Of a DNA stretch of 63,587 nt, positions 56,365 through 63,587 are shown one piece after another. A program made the position numbers and the translations under genes. The stretch is from an uncultured Spartobacteria bacterium. Its GTDB lineage: Bacteria > Verrucomicrobiota > Verrucomicrobiia > Chthoniobacterales > Chthoniobacteraceae. The notes below the pieces were generated by a model. It did no database searches. It saw nothing but the letters and a program-made list of their open reading frames with translations, and had not been told where the DNA came from. Where the stretch lies: the NCBI GenBank assembly GCA_903882875.1, contig CAIRYQ010000009.1:1-63587 (forward strand), in the 5' to 3' direction. Position 1 is the first letter of the stretch, and each line of letters opens with the position of its first letter.

Positions 56365-57621
56365 ATGATCGCTCCGCCGAACACGGGAGGCATCCACGCG
56401 CGTTTTTCCCGTACGCTGTGGATCATTGCCGTGCTCATGGTCCTGTCGGTGGCGATCAACTACATAGACCGCGGCAGCCTCTCGACCGCCGGGCCGCTGC
56501 TGAAACGCGAATTGAAGATCGATCCCGCGTCCTTCGGCTGGCTGCTCTCGGCATTTTTCTGGCCGTATGCGCTGCTCCAGATTCCCGCCGGCTGGCTCGC
56601 GGATCGCTACCCGGTGAAATGGGTGATGGCGGCGGGCTTTCTCGTGTGGTCGCTCGCGACGGCTGCGACGGGATGGGTGGGATCGTTCGGTGTGCTGCTC
56701 GCCTGCCGCCTGGTGCTCGGTGTCGGCGAGTCGGTCGCGTACCCGTGCTATTCAAAAATCATCGCGGCGCATTTTCACGAGCATCAGCGCGGACTGGCGA
56801 ACAGCCTCATTGATGCCGGCACGAAATTCGGCCCGGCACTCGGGATTCTCGCGGGCGGAATGCTCATGGCGCGGCACGGCTGGCGTCCCGTCTTTGTCGT
56901 CCTCGGCCTCGGCAGCCTGCTGTGGCTGCCCGCGTGGTTTCGATGGATGCCGCGCACGCAGGTTCGCGCTGGTGAAGGCAAGGACGAAGGACCGGGCTTC
57001 CGCGAGATCATGTCGCACCGTGCATTGTGGACGACGTGCGCCGGGCACTTTTGCGGAAACTACTTCTGGTATTTCCTGCTGACGTGGCTGCCGAACTACC
57101 TCGTGGACGAGCGCGGTTTCTCGATGGACGGCATGTCGAAGTTCAGTGCGATCGCATTTTGCGTGACCGGCGTGGCGACGACGATCACGGGCTGGCTCGC
57201 CGACTGCGCAATTGCCGAAGGCGTCGCACCGACGCGCGTTCGCAAGATGTGCGCCGCCTGCGGCCTCGCCTCGGCGACGGTGGTCATCGGTGTCGTTTGC
57301 GTGGACAGTGAGGCAGGCGCAAAGGCGTTCCTCATCCTCGCGTGTGTCGGCTATGGCGTCTTTGCGTCGAGCCACTGGGCCATCCCTCAGACGATCGCGG
57401 GACCGATGGCCACGGGCCGCTGGTCGGGGCTGCAGAACTGCATCGCAAATATGGCGGGGATCGTCGCTCCTGCGCTCACCGGAATTGTCGTGAAAAAGAC
57501 CGGTCACTTTTTCTGGGCCTTTGCAGTCGCCGCGATCGTCGTGCTCACAGGCGCCGCGATTTATGCCTTTCTGGTCGGGCCGGTGGAGCCGATTGTGTGG
57601 CCTGCACGCAGACAAAAATGA
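56365..57621 (+). CDS. MFS transporter, anion:cation symporter (ACS) type
   Basis: This 418-residue protein has about twelve hydrophobic segments. The first helix carries NYIDRGSLSTAGPLL, a hallmark of the ACS family (glucarate, galactonate and hexuronate uptake). GWLADRYPVKWVMA is the usual loop 2-3 motif, and TKFGPALGILAGG is typical of helix 5. Its stop overlaps the start of the UxaA-type dehydratase (ATGA, 57618-57621), so it likely imports a sugar acid for that enzyme. Confidence 0.9.
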   Translation: MIAPPNTGGIHARFSRTLWIIAVLMVLSVAINYIDRGSLSTAGPLLKRELKIDPASFGWLLSAFFWPYALLQIPAGWLADRYPVKWVMAAGFLVWSLATAATGWVGSFGVLLACRLVLGVGESVAYPCYSKIIAAHFHEHQRGLANSLIDAGTKFGPALGILAGGMLMARHGWRPVFVVLGLGSLLWLPAWFRWMPRTQVRAGEGKDEGPGFREIMSHRALWTTCAGHFCGNYFWYFLLTWLPNYLVDERGFSMDGMSKFSAIAFCVTGVATTITGWLADCAIAEGVAPTRVRKMCAACGLASATVVIGVVCVDSEAGAKAFLILACVGYGVFASSHWAIPQTIAGPMATGRWSGLQNCIANMAGIVAPALTGIVVKKTGHFFWAFAVAAIVVLTGAAIYAFLVGPVEPIVWPARRQK

Positions 57622-60359
57622 TCCGACAAACGAACACGCCCGCGCCAGTTTCCCTCGACGCCATCGCGCGGCTTCCCGCACCGGGCGACAACGTCGCCAT
57701 CGCGACGCGCCGCATCGAGGCCGGCACTGCGATCACGCTGGATGGCGCGACGTGCGTATTCGCGCACACGGTTCTCGAAGGCCATCGCTTTGCCGTGCGA
57801 AAGATCGCCGCGGGCGAGGCGCTGCTGTCGTGGGGGCTTCCTTTTGGGCTCGCGCTCGCAGACATCGCGGCGGGCGAATATGTTTGCAATGAGTCCATGC
57901 TGGGTGCGCTCGCCGTGCGGCAACTCGACGGCGCACTGCTCCCCGCAGCGCCAAATTTTTCAGACGTTCTTGCGCCATTCGATCTCGATGAGAAATCTTT
58001 CCGCGCCGGAGCCGCCGTCGATCGCGTGGAGACGCCCGCGAGATTTTTCGGTTTCCGGCGTCCGGGTCGGCGCGGTGTCGGCACCCGCAATTTCATTGTC
58101 ATCCTCGGCACCACGTCGCGCACGGCGAGCTTCGCGCGGCAGCTCACTGCGCGGCTCCAGCCGCTTGCGCGGGTGCATCCGTCGCTCGATGGAATCGTCG
58201 CCATCGCGCATACCGAAGGCGGCGGCAGTGGCGAGCCGCACAATGCCGCCGAGGTGCTGCGCGCGCTCGCGGGTTTCATGGTGCATCCGAATGTCGGCGC
58301 GGTGCTCGCACTCGACTACGGCGTGGAGCCGATCACGAATGCGCGGCTGCGCGACTTCATGCTGGAGCACGGCTATCCGCTCGCCGATGTGCCTCACGCA
58401 TTTCTCACGTTGCGCGGCGGACTCGCCGCCGGTCTTGCCGAAGGTGAACGCATCGTGTGCGGCTGGCTGCCGGAAATTTCCGCGCAGCGGCGAACCGATG
58501 AGCCGGTCAGCGAATTGCGGATCGCGCTCCAGTGTGGCGGCTCGGACGCCTTTTCAGGCGTCTCGGGAAATCCGCTCGCGGGAAACATCGTTCACGAGGT
58601 CATCCGGCACGGCGGCACCGGCGTGCTCACCGAGACGGACGAGGTCGTGGGCGCGGAGGCTTACATCCTGCGCAATGTGCGAGACCTCGCGACGGCGCGC
58701 GCATTTCTCGATGCGATCGAAAGGTTCAAGGCTTACCTCTCGTGGCACGGCGTCACTTTCGAGAGCAACCCGAGCGGAGGAAACAAATTCCGCGGACTCT
58801 ACAACATCGCGCTGAAATCCGTCGGCGCAGTCCACAAGAAGGATCCGCGCACGCGGCTCGACACGATCATCGAATACGCGCAGCCGCTGCGCGAGATTGC
58901 CGAGCCGGGCTTCACGTTCATGAACGGACCGGGAAATGATCTTGAGGGTATCGCCGGGCAGGTCGCGTCCGGCTGCAACCTGATCCTCTTCGTCACGGGC
59001 AACGGCTCGGTCACGAATTTCCCGTTTGTCCCCACGCTGAAAATCACGACGACCACGCGGCGGCATGAGCTGCTCATCCACGAGATGGACATCAACGCCG
59101 GTCGCTATCTCGACGGCGAGCCGATGGAGACGCTGGCGGCGGAATCCTTCGCACTCACGCTCGCGACTGCATCGGGCCGCAGGACGAAGGGCGAGCACGC
59201 CGGTCACTCGCAGGTTTCGCTGTGGCGCAACTGGCAGCAGACCGACACGTCACGGCTCGCCGAACTGCGTACGAGAGCGGTGCCGGACGGAATTCCGTTG
59301 TTCCGCGCGGAGGCATCGCGACCTGCGGATCAAAAAGGAACGCCGTTGAAAATGTTCCGCGCCGGCGCCGGTTTTGCGACCGAGCGCATCGGCCTCGTGC
59401 TGCCGACGAGTCTTTGCTCCGCGCAAATCTCACGGCTCGCCGCGGATCGCCTGAACGAAAAGCAGATCGGCCGTGAGCAGGGGATCTCCCGCTTTGTCGC
59501 GCTCGCGCACACCGAGGCGTGCGGCTCCTCCGGTGATGCGCTTTTCCGAATGCTCGGACGGGCATACCGCGGCTACATCACGCACCCGAATGTCGCCGCC
59601 GCGCTGCTGCTCGAACACGGCTGCGAAAAAATCACGAACGATGTGATGCACCATGAGATCAAATCCGCCGGTCTGTCCGCGGAACGATTCGGATGGGCGA
59701 GCGTGCAGCTCGACGGCGGCATCGCGAAGGCGCTCGACAAGATCGAGGCGTGGTTTGCCGCAAAGCTGGCATCGCTTGCGCCTGTCACGGAGGACGCCGC
59801 CGATCTTGGTACGCTCACTATCGGTCTCATGACAGCCGCGCCTGTCGCGGATGCGACGGCGGCTGCGCTCTCAGCGGTCACGCAGAGCATCGTCGCGCTC
59901 GGCGGTTCGGTGCTGATTCCTGAAAGTGATCCGCTGCTTGCACATGCAAATTTCCGCCGCAGCGTCCTCGGCCCGATCGTCCCGCGTGCCACGCTCGCGT
60001 ACGGCCAGGCGCTGGTGCATCCGGGCCTGCACATCGTCGCGAGCGAGACCGATCACTGGGTCGAAAATCTCACCGGCCTCGGCGCGTGCGGCGTGCATCT
60101 CGCGCTCACGGTTGTGAGCGGGCACGCCCGGCAGGGGCACCCGATGTTTCCGGTGATCCAAGTCGCGGAATCCTCGGAGCGTGCCGCGATTGCCGCCCAG
60201 GATGTTGATTTTTTCCTCAGCGGGGATGCGGCAAGCGATCAGACTGCGCTGGAAAAAATCGTCATCGAGACCGCGTGCCGCAAGCGTGCCGCAGTCGCGA
60301 GCGCACATGGGTTCGTGGATTTCCAATTCACGCGCGGACTGCTCGGCGTGACATCCTAG
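57618..60359 (+). CDS. UxaA/GarD-type sugar-acid dehydratase, double-length
   Basis: This is a 913-residue protein. Residues about 15-105 form an SAF-type domain (EGHRFAVRKIAAGEALLSWGLP); about 145-285 a UxaA second domain (GIVAIAHTEGGGSGEPHNAAEVLRALA); about 290-530 the catalytic core (LQCGGSDAFSGVSGNPLAG, NPSGGNKFRG, TFMNGPGNDLEGIAGQ). After a linker, residues about 585-720 repeat the second-domain pattern (FVALAHTEACGSSGDALFRMLG, ITHPNVAAALLLEHGCEKITNDV), followed by an extra C-terminal part. Altronate or galactarate dehydratases are about 500 residues, so this one has a fused or duplicated module. It forms an operon with the MFS gene. Confidence 0.85.
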   Translation: MIRQTNTPAPVSLDAIARLPAPGDNVAIATRRIEAGTAITLDGATCVFAHTVLEGHRFAVRKIAAGEALLSWGLPFGLALADIAAGEYVCNESMLGALAVRQLDGALLPAAPNFSDVLAPFDLDEKSFRAGAAVDRVETPARFFGFRRPGRRGVGTRNFIVILGTTSRTASFARQLTARLQPLARVHPSLDGIVAIAHTEGGGSGEPHNAAEVLRALAGFMVHPNVGAVLALDYGVEPITNARLRDFMLEHGYPLADVPHAFLTLRGGLAAGLAEGERIVCGWLPEISAQRRTDEPVSELRIALQCGGSDAFSGVSGNPLAGNIVHEVIRHGGTGVLTETDEVVGAEAYILRNVRDLATARAFLDAIERFKAYLSWHGVTFESNPSGGNKFRGLYNIALKSVGAVHKKDPRTRLDTIIEYAQPLREIAEPGFTFMNGPGNDLEGIAGQVASGCNLILFVTGNGSVTNFPFVPTLKITTTTRRHELLIHEMDINAGRYLDGEPMETLAAESFALTLATASGRRTKGEHAGHSQVSLWRNWQQTDTSRLAELRTRAVPDGIPLFRAEASRPADQKGTPLKMFRAGAGFATERIGLVLPTSLCSAQISRLAADRLNEKQIGREQGISRFVALAHTEACGSSGDALFRMLGRAYRGYITHPNVAAALLLEHGCEKITNDVMHHEIKSAGLSAERFGWASVQLDGGIAKALDKIEAWFAAKLASLAPVTEDAADLGTLTIGLMTAAPVADATAAALSAVTQSIVALGGSVLIPESDPLLAHANFRRSVLGPIVPRATLAYGQALVHPGLHIVASETDHWVENLTGLGACGVHLALTVVSGHARQGHPMFPVIQVAESSERAAIAAQDVDFFLSGDAASDQTALEKIVIETACRKRAAVASAHGFVDFQFTRGLLGVTS

Positions 60360-60461
60360 CGCGGCAGGGTGGGGTGGGCGTCGAGACCGCTGTGCTTTCC
60401 ACCGTCAGCATTCCTGACTGACGGATGCATGTTTGATCCGTTCCAAAACTTGCGGCAGTCG

Positions 60462-63236
60462 CTACCCCGTCGTCCGCAGCCCGCTGGCGATCGCGTTGAT
60501 GCTCAGGAGCAGATCGGGAAGCATCGTGGCGGCGGCTGCTTCGTCGCCGGAGGCGCGCAGTCCGCGCCAGCGTTTCAGCAGGGCGATCTGCTGGATGTGC
60601 AGGATGCGCAGCGCCTCGGCGCGGAGGTTGAGCGTCTTCGACATCCGGGGGCGGCGCACCGTCATCGCACCGCCGCGCAACCGCTCGATCATCGCGCGCG
60701 TGAGATCCCATTCGGCGAGGATGATGCCGGAAACTTTTTCCCGCACCGCAGGATCCGTGACGAGCGATGAGTAGGCGAGCATCAGCTCGCGGTCGCTGCT
60801 CGCGAGCGAGGATTCCACATTCGTGAGCAGATAGTGCAGGAACGGCCAGCCGCGCACGTCCGCGGCGAGGCGCGCAAATTCATCCGCATCGAGCGACGCG
60901 AGCGCGGTGCCCGCGCCGTACCAGCCGGGCAGGTAGAAGCGCGACTGGTTCCACGAAAACACCCACGGGATCGCGCGCAGATCCGCGAGGCTCGCCTGCC
61001 CGGTGCGGCGCGACGGACGCGACCCGATGCGGCTCTGCTCAAGCGCATCAATCGGCGTCGCCTCGCGGTAGAATGGGAAGAATCCCTCGTGCTCGACGAG
61101 CGCGCGGTAGGCGGCACGGCTCGCATCCGAGAGCTTCGCGACGATCGGCGCGAGCGGATGCGCGGCCTCCGTGGGCCGCCCCGCGCGGGACGTCGTGGAC
61201 GTTACGCCCGCGAGCAGCAGTTCGAGATTGTATGCGGCGGTCGAGAGGTTCGCGAATTTCTGCGCGATGGTCTCGCCCTGTTCGGTGAGGCGGATGTCGC
61301 CGCCGAGCGAACCTTGCGGCAGCGCGTCGAGAAAACGGTGCGTCGGCCCCGCGCCGCGGCTCACCGTGCCGCCGCGCCCGTGGAAAAAGCGGATGCCCAC
61401 GCCGGTCTGCGCGCCGACTGCGGCGAGCCGCGCCTGCGCGCAATGCAGCGCCCACTGGCTCGCGATGATGCCCGCGTCCTTGTTGCTGTCGCTGTAGCCC
61501 ACCATCACCTGCTGCACGATCTCGCCGGGACGGCCCTCGCGCTTCGCGTGGAATTCCAGGCTGCGCCGCGTGACCGGTTCCTCGATGAATGCACGCAGCA
61601 TGTCCGGCCCCGCTTCGAGGTCATCCGCCGTCTCGAAAAGCGGCACGACCGGCAGCAGGCACACGATGCCCTCGGGGAAGCTCCGCAGCAGCCCCGCCTC
61701 GCGGGCGAGGACGTACACCACGAGCAGATCGGAAAGCCGCCGCGTCATGCTCACGATGAGCGCGCCGATTCCGTCCGCGCCGAATTTTCCGAGGTGCTGC
61801 GCGAGCACGCGGTAGCAGCCGAGCACTGCATCCGCCTCCGGCCCCGCGCTCGCGGCGGGATGCAAAAATGGCCGCGGCGAACGCAGCTCGCGCTCAAGGA
61901 AACGCAGCCGGTCATTTTCGCTCCACTCCTCCCAGTCGCTGCCATCGAGCCCCGCCGCGCCCATGAGCTGCGAGAGCGCCTTGGCGTGGAATGCGGAGTT
62001 CTGCCGCACGTCGAGATGTGCGAGGTGGAAGCCGAAGACCTCCAGCGCGCGCTGGATCGGCTCGACGTCCGATTCCGCGAGACGCCGCGCGCCCGCGGCC
62101 ACGAGTGAGTCGTGCAGGGTCGCAAGATCCGCGGCGAGTTCGCGGCGCTCGCGGTACGACTCCGGGCCGTCGCGGAGCTGCGCGTTCTGGCCCTGCGGCA
62201 AATCAATCGGGATGCGCGCGAGCATCAGCTCGGCGAACTGCCGCCACGGTTCGTCCGCATGGCTCGCGAGCAGCGGCTTCGCGGCTTCGCCGAGCAGCGC
62301 GGAGAGCCGCGCGATTCCCGCGAGCAGCGGCTCCGGCGGTGGCTGCATCCATGTCGTGAGCGTGAGCTTTTCCGCGAGCGCGGCGAGGCTGCGGCGATGG
62401 ACGAGCAGCGCGTTCGTGCGCAGGCGCTCGAGCGTTTCATGCGTCACCTCGGCGGTCACGCCGGGATGCCCGTCGCGGTCGCCGCCGACCCAGGTGCCGA
62501 AGCACAGCCGCGGCATCGCGCCCGGCTTGCGCAGCGGCGCGACGTCGAGGCCCGCGCCTTCCCACGCGATGCGCAGCCGCTCGTCGAGCACCGGCAGCAC
62601 CGCGGGGAAGACCTCGCGCAGATAGTGCATCACATTGCGGCGCTCGTCGGTGAGCGTCGGCTTTTCCAAAAGGATCTCGCCCGTGCGCCAGAGCCGCTCG
62701 AGCGCGGAGCGCATCTCGTCCGCGATGCGGCGCACGCCCGTCGCCGTGCGCGGCTCGCGGACGGAGCGTTGCAGCAGCGCGAAAAGCAGCCGGTGATGAT
62801 CGAGCACCGAGAGCCGTTTCGCCTCCGTGGGATGCGCCGTGAGCACGGGCTCCACACGCACGCGCGGGAGCAGCGACGCGATCGTTTCCTGCGACACGCC
62901 GGACTGGCGGAGCCGCGCGAGCTGGTTGCCCCACAGCCCGTGTTCCGCGGCGAGTCCCTCGTGCTCCTCGCGCAGCTCGCGCACGGTGCCCGCGGCATTT
63001 TCCTCCACCATGTTCAGGAGCTGGAATGCGACCGAGTACGCGAGCCCGAGGCGCTCGGGCAATCGCTCCGGATCCCACGGCGGCAGTGGCCTGCCGGTCC
63101 ACGGCAGATGGTCCGCAAGTTCAGTATGCCCCAGCCCGCGCAGCACGTCCGCGAACGCCTCGATGAGGAGGCCGAGATCGCGGTCAATCTGCTCGAAGCC
63201 AATGGCCAGATAGTCCGGCGTGGTGGTTCCCTGCAT
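60462..63236 (-). CDS. ppc: phosphoenolpyruvate carboxylase
   Basis: This is a 924-residue enzyme forming oxaloacetate from PEP and bicarbonate. Catalytic elements: VLTAHPTEAKR (His), GDRDGHPGV, VMVGYSDSNKDAG, FFHGRGGTVSRGAGPTH and the C-terminal INAIASGLRTTG. Start 63236 (MQGTTTPDYLAIGF) matches the family; 15 residues upstream in frame look spurious. It replenishes the TCA cycle. It stands alone and converges with the UxaA operon. Confidence 0.95.
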   Translation of the reverse strand: MQGTTTPDYLAIGFEQIDRDLGLLIEAFADVLRGLGHTELADHLPWTGRPLPPWDPERLPERLGLAYSVAFQLLNMVEENAAGTVRELREEHEGLAAEHGLWGNQLARLRQSGVSQETIASLLPRVRVEPVLTAHPTEAKRLSVLDHHRLLFALLQRSVREPRTATGVRRIADEMRSALERLWRTGEILLEKPTLTDERRNVMHYLREVFPAVLPVLDERLRIAWEGAGLDVAPLRKPGAMPRLCFGTWVGGDRDGHPGVTAEVTHETLERLRTNALLVHRRSLAALAEKLTLTTWMQPPPEPLLAGIARLSALLGEAAKPLLASHADEPWRQFAELMLARIPIDLPQGQNAQLRDGPESYRERRELAADLATLHDSLVAAGARRLAESDVEPIQRALEVFGFHLAHLDVRQNSAFHAKALSQLMGAAGLDGSDWEEWSENDRLRFLERELRSPRPFLHPAASAGPEADAVLGCYRVLAQHLGKFGADGIGALIVSMTRRLSDLLVVYVLAREAGLLRSFPEGIVCLLPVVPLFETADDLEAGPDMLRAFIEEPVTRRSLEFHAKREGRPGEIVQQVMVGYSDSNKDAGIIASQWALHCAQARLAAVGAQTGVGIRFFHGRGGTVSRGAGPTHRFLDALPQGSLGGDIRLTEQGETIAQKFANLSTAAYNLELLLAGVTSTTSRAGRPTEAAHPLAPIVAKLSDASRAAYRALVEHEGFFPFYREATPIDALEQSRIGSRPSRRTGQASLADLRAIPWVFSWNQSRFYLPGWYGAGTALASLDADEFARLAADVRGWPFLHYLLTNVESSLASSDRELMLAYSSLVTDPAVREKVSGIILAEWDLTRAMIERLRGGAMTVRRPRMSKTLNLRAEALRILHIQQIALLKRWRGLRASGDEAAAATMLPDLLLSINAIASGLRTTG

Positions 63237-63435
63237 AAATTTCCCTGCGCGTCTTCTGCCGTGCCTCCGCCCGCTGCGCAAATGAAAAGTCGTGCCGACG
63301 GTATCAGTTCAAAAGCGGCCAGTCACATTCCCACGAGCCCCCTGCGCCTGCGCAGCACGCCTGTACCGAGCAGCGCCCTGCCGTTTGCCCTTGTCTGCGG
63401 CGCGGGTGTTTGCGAGAAGGCGCGAAATCCCGGCC

Positions 63436-63587
63436 ATGTCCGCCGAACCCACAACGCACACCGCACCGGGCAGTCCCGACACTGCCTCGCGCATTGCGGT
63501 GCTGATTTTCAGCGACCTCGTGGGCTCCACGGCGCTGCCTGGGAAATTTGGCGCGGCTGCGTACGCGGCGGCGCTGCGGATGCACAA
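63436..63587 (+). CDS. class III adenylate/guanylate cyclase, N-terminal fragment
   Basis: A frame starting ATG 63436 runs off the right edge after 50 codons. After a Ser/Thr/Pro-rich lead, IAVLIFSDLVGSTALPGKFG is the start of a class III nucleotidyl cyclase domain (first metal-binding Asp in F-S-D-L-V-G-S-T). Whether more domains follow, such as a TPR or AAA part, cannot be seen. It is divergent from ppc. Confidence 0.8.
   Translation, partial: MSAEPTTHTAPGSPDTASRIAVLIFSDLVGSTALPGKFGAAAYAAALRMH

Noticed and set aside
60402-60424. Hairpin CCGTCAG / CTGACGG between the UxaA and ppc genes
   Set aside because: Short stem, nine-base loop and no T run; too weak to call a terminator.

Overview
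The window is GC-rich bacterial chromosome. Its gene families point to a soil-type member of the phylum Verrucomicrobiota, probably near Chthoniobacter/Spartobacteria. The clues are a DUF1549/DUF1553 cytochrome-like protein, a TIGR04073-type small exosortase-associated protein, a Minf_1886-type protein, a stand-alone pseudopilin with a DG-type tail, a GYF_2 protein and many short secreted proteins. The assignment is an inference from family content; no rRNA or tRNA gene was seen. Shine-Dalgarno sites are mostly weak (rpsU is an exception), so several starts rest on homology or on ATGA overlaps.

Layout. 1-914 holds the tail of an IS630-type transposase and two small ORFs sharing an N-terminus. 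1217-7122 has the DUF1549/DUF1553 protein, small proteins and an ABC ATPase plus binding protein with no permease. 7434-11460 is housekeeping and membrane genes (FAD oxidoreductase, rRNA uracil methyltransferase, TerC-like, Dabb). 11648-12180 is the first 21-bp repeat tract. 13573-14246 is a DUF433/DUF5615 toxin-antitoxin-like pair. 14313-22437 carries a ketoglutarate-semialdehyde-type dehydrogenase, a BPL-N protein, a CoaB-like protein, a membrane protein/pseudopilin/GYF cluster and UDP-glucose dehydrogenase. 22550-25338 is an accessory island: two unrecognised lower-GC genes, a hairpin-rich palindrome, the second 21-bp repeat tract and an L,D-transpeptidase remnant. 25326-30475 is a run of small envelope proteins (paralogous lipoproteins, NlpC/P60, a shortened LpxR, YitT, DUF302).

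30690-47879 is mostly core metabolism: glycyl-tRNA synthetase, bS21, an M16 peptidase, an exported methyltransferase, PrmA, a LuxE-LuxC fusion, two divergent cyclophilins, the agmatine-to-putrescine pair aguB-aguA, purD and an S41 protein that appears to lack its catalytic residues. 47973-52620 is a tightly overlapped three-gene operon: repeat protein, MoxR ATPase, and a DUF2201 metallopeptidase/VWA protein. 52766-63587 has carB, an MFS-UxaA sugar-acid operon with a double-length dehydratase, PEP carboxylase and the start of a class III nucleotide cyclase.

The most interesting items are the two 21-bp tandem arrays that share a boundary element, the MoxR/VWA/repeat-protein operon, the fused LuxE-LuxC fatty-acid reductase, and the double-length UxaA protein.
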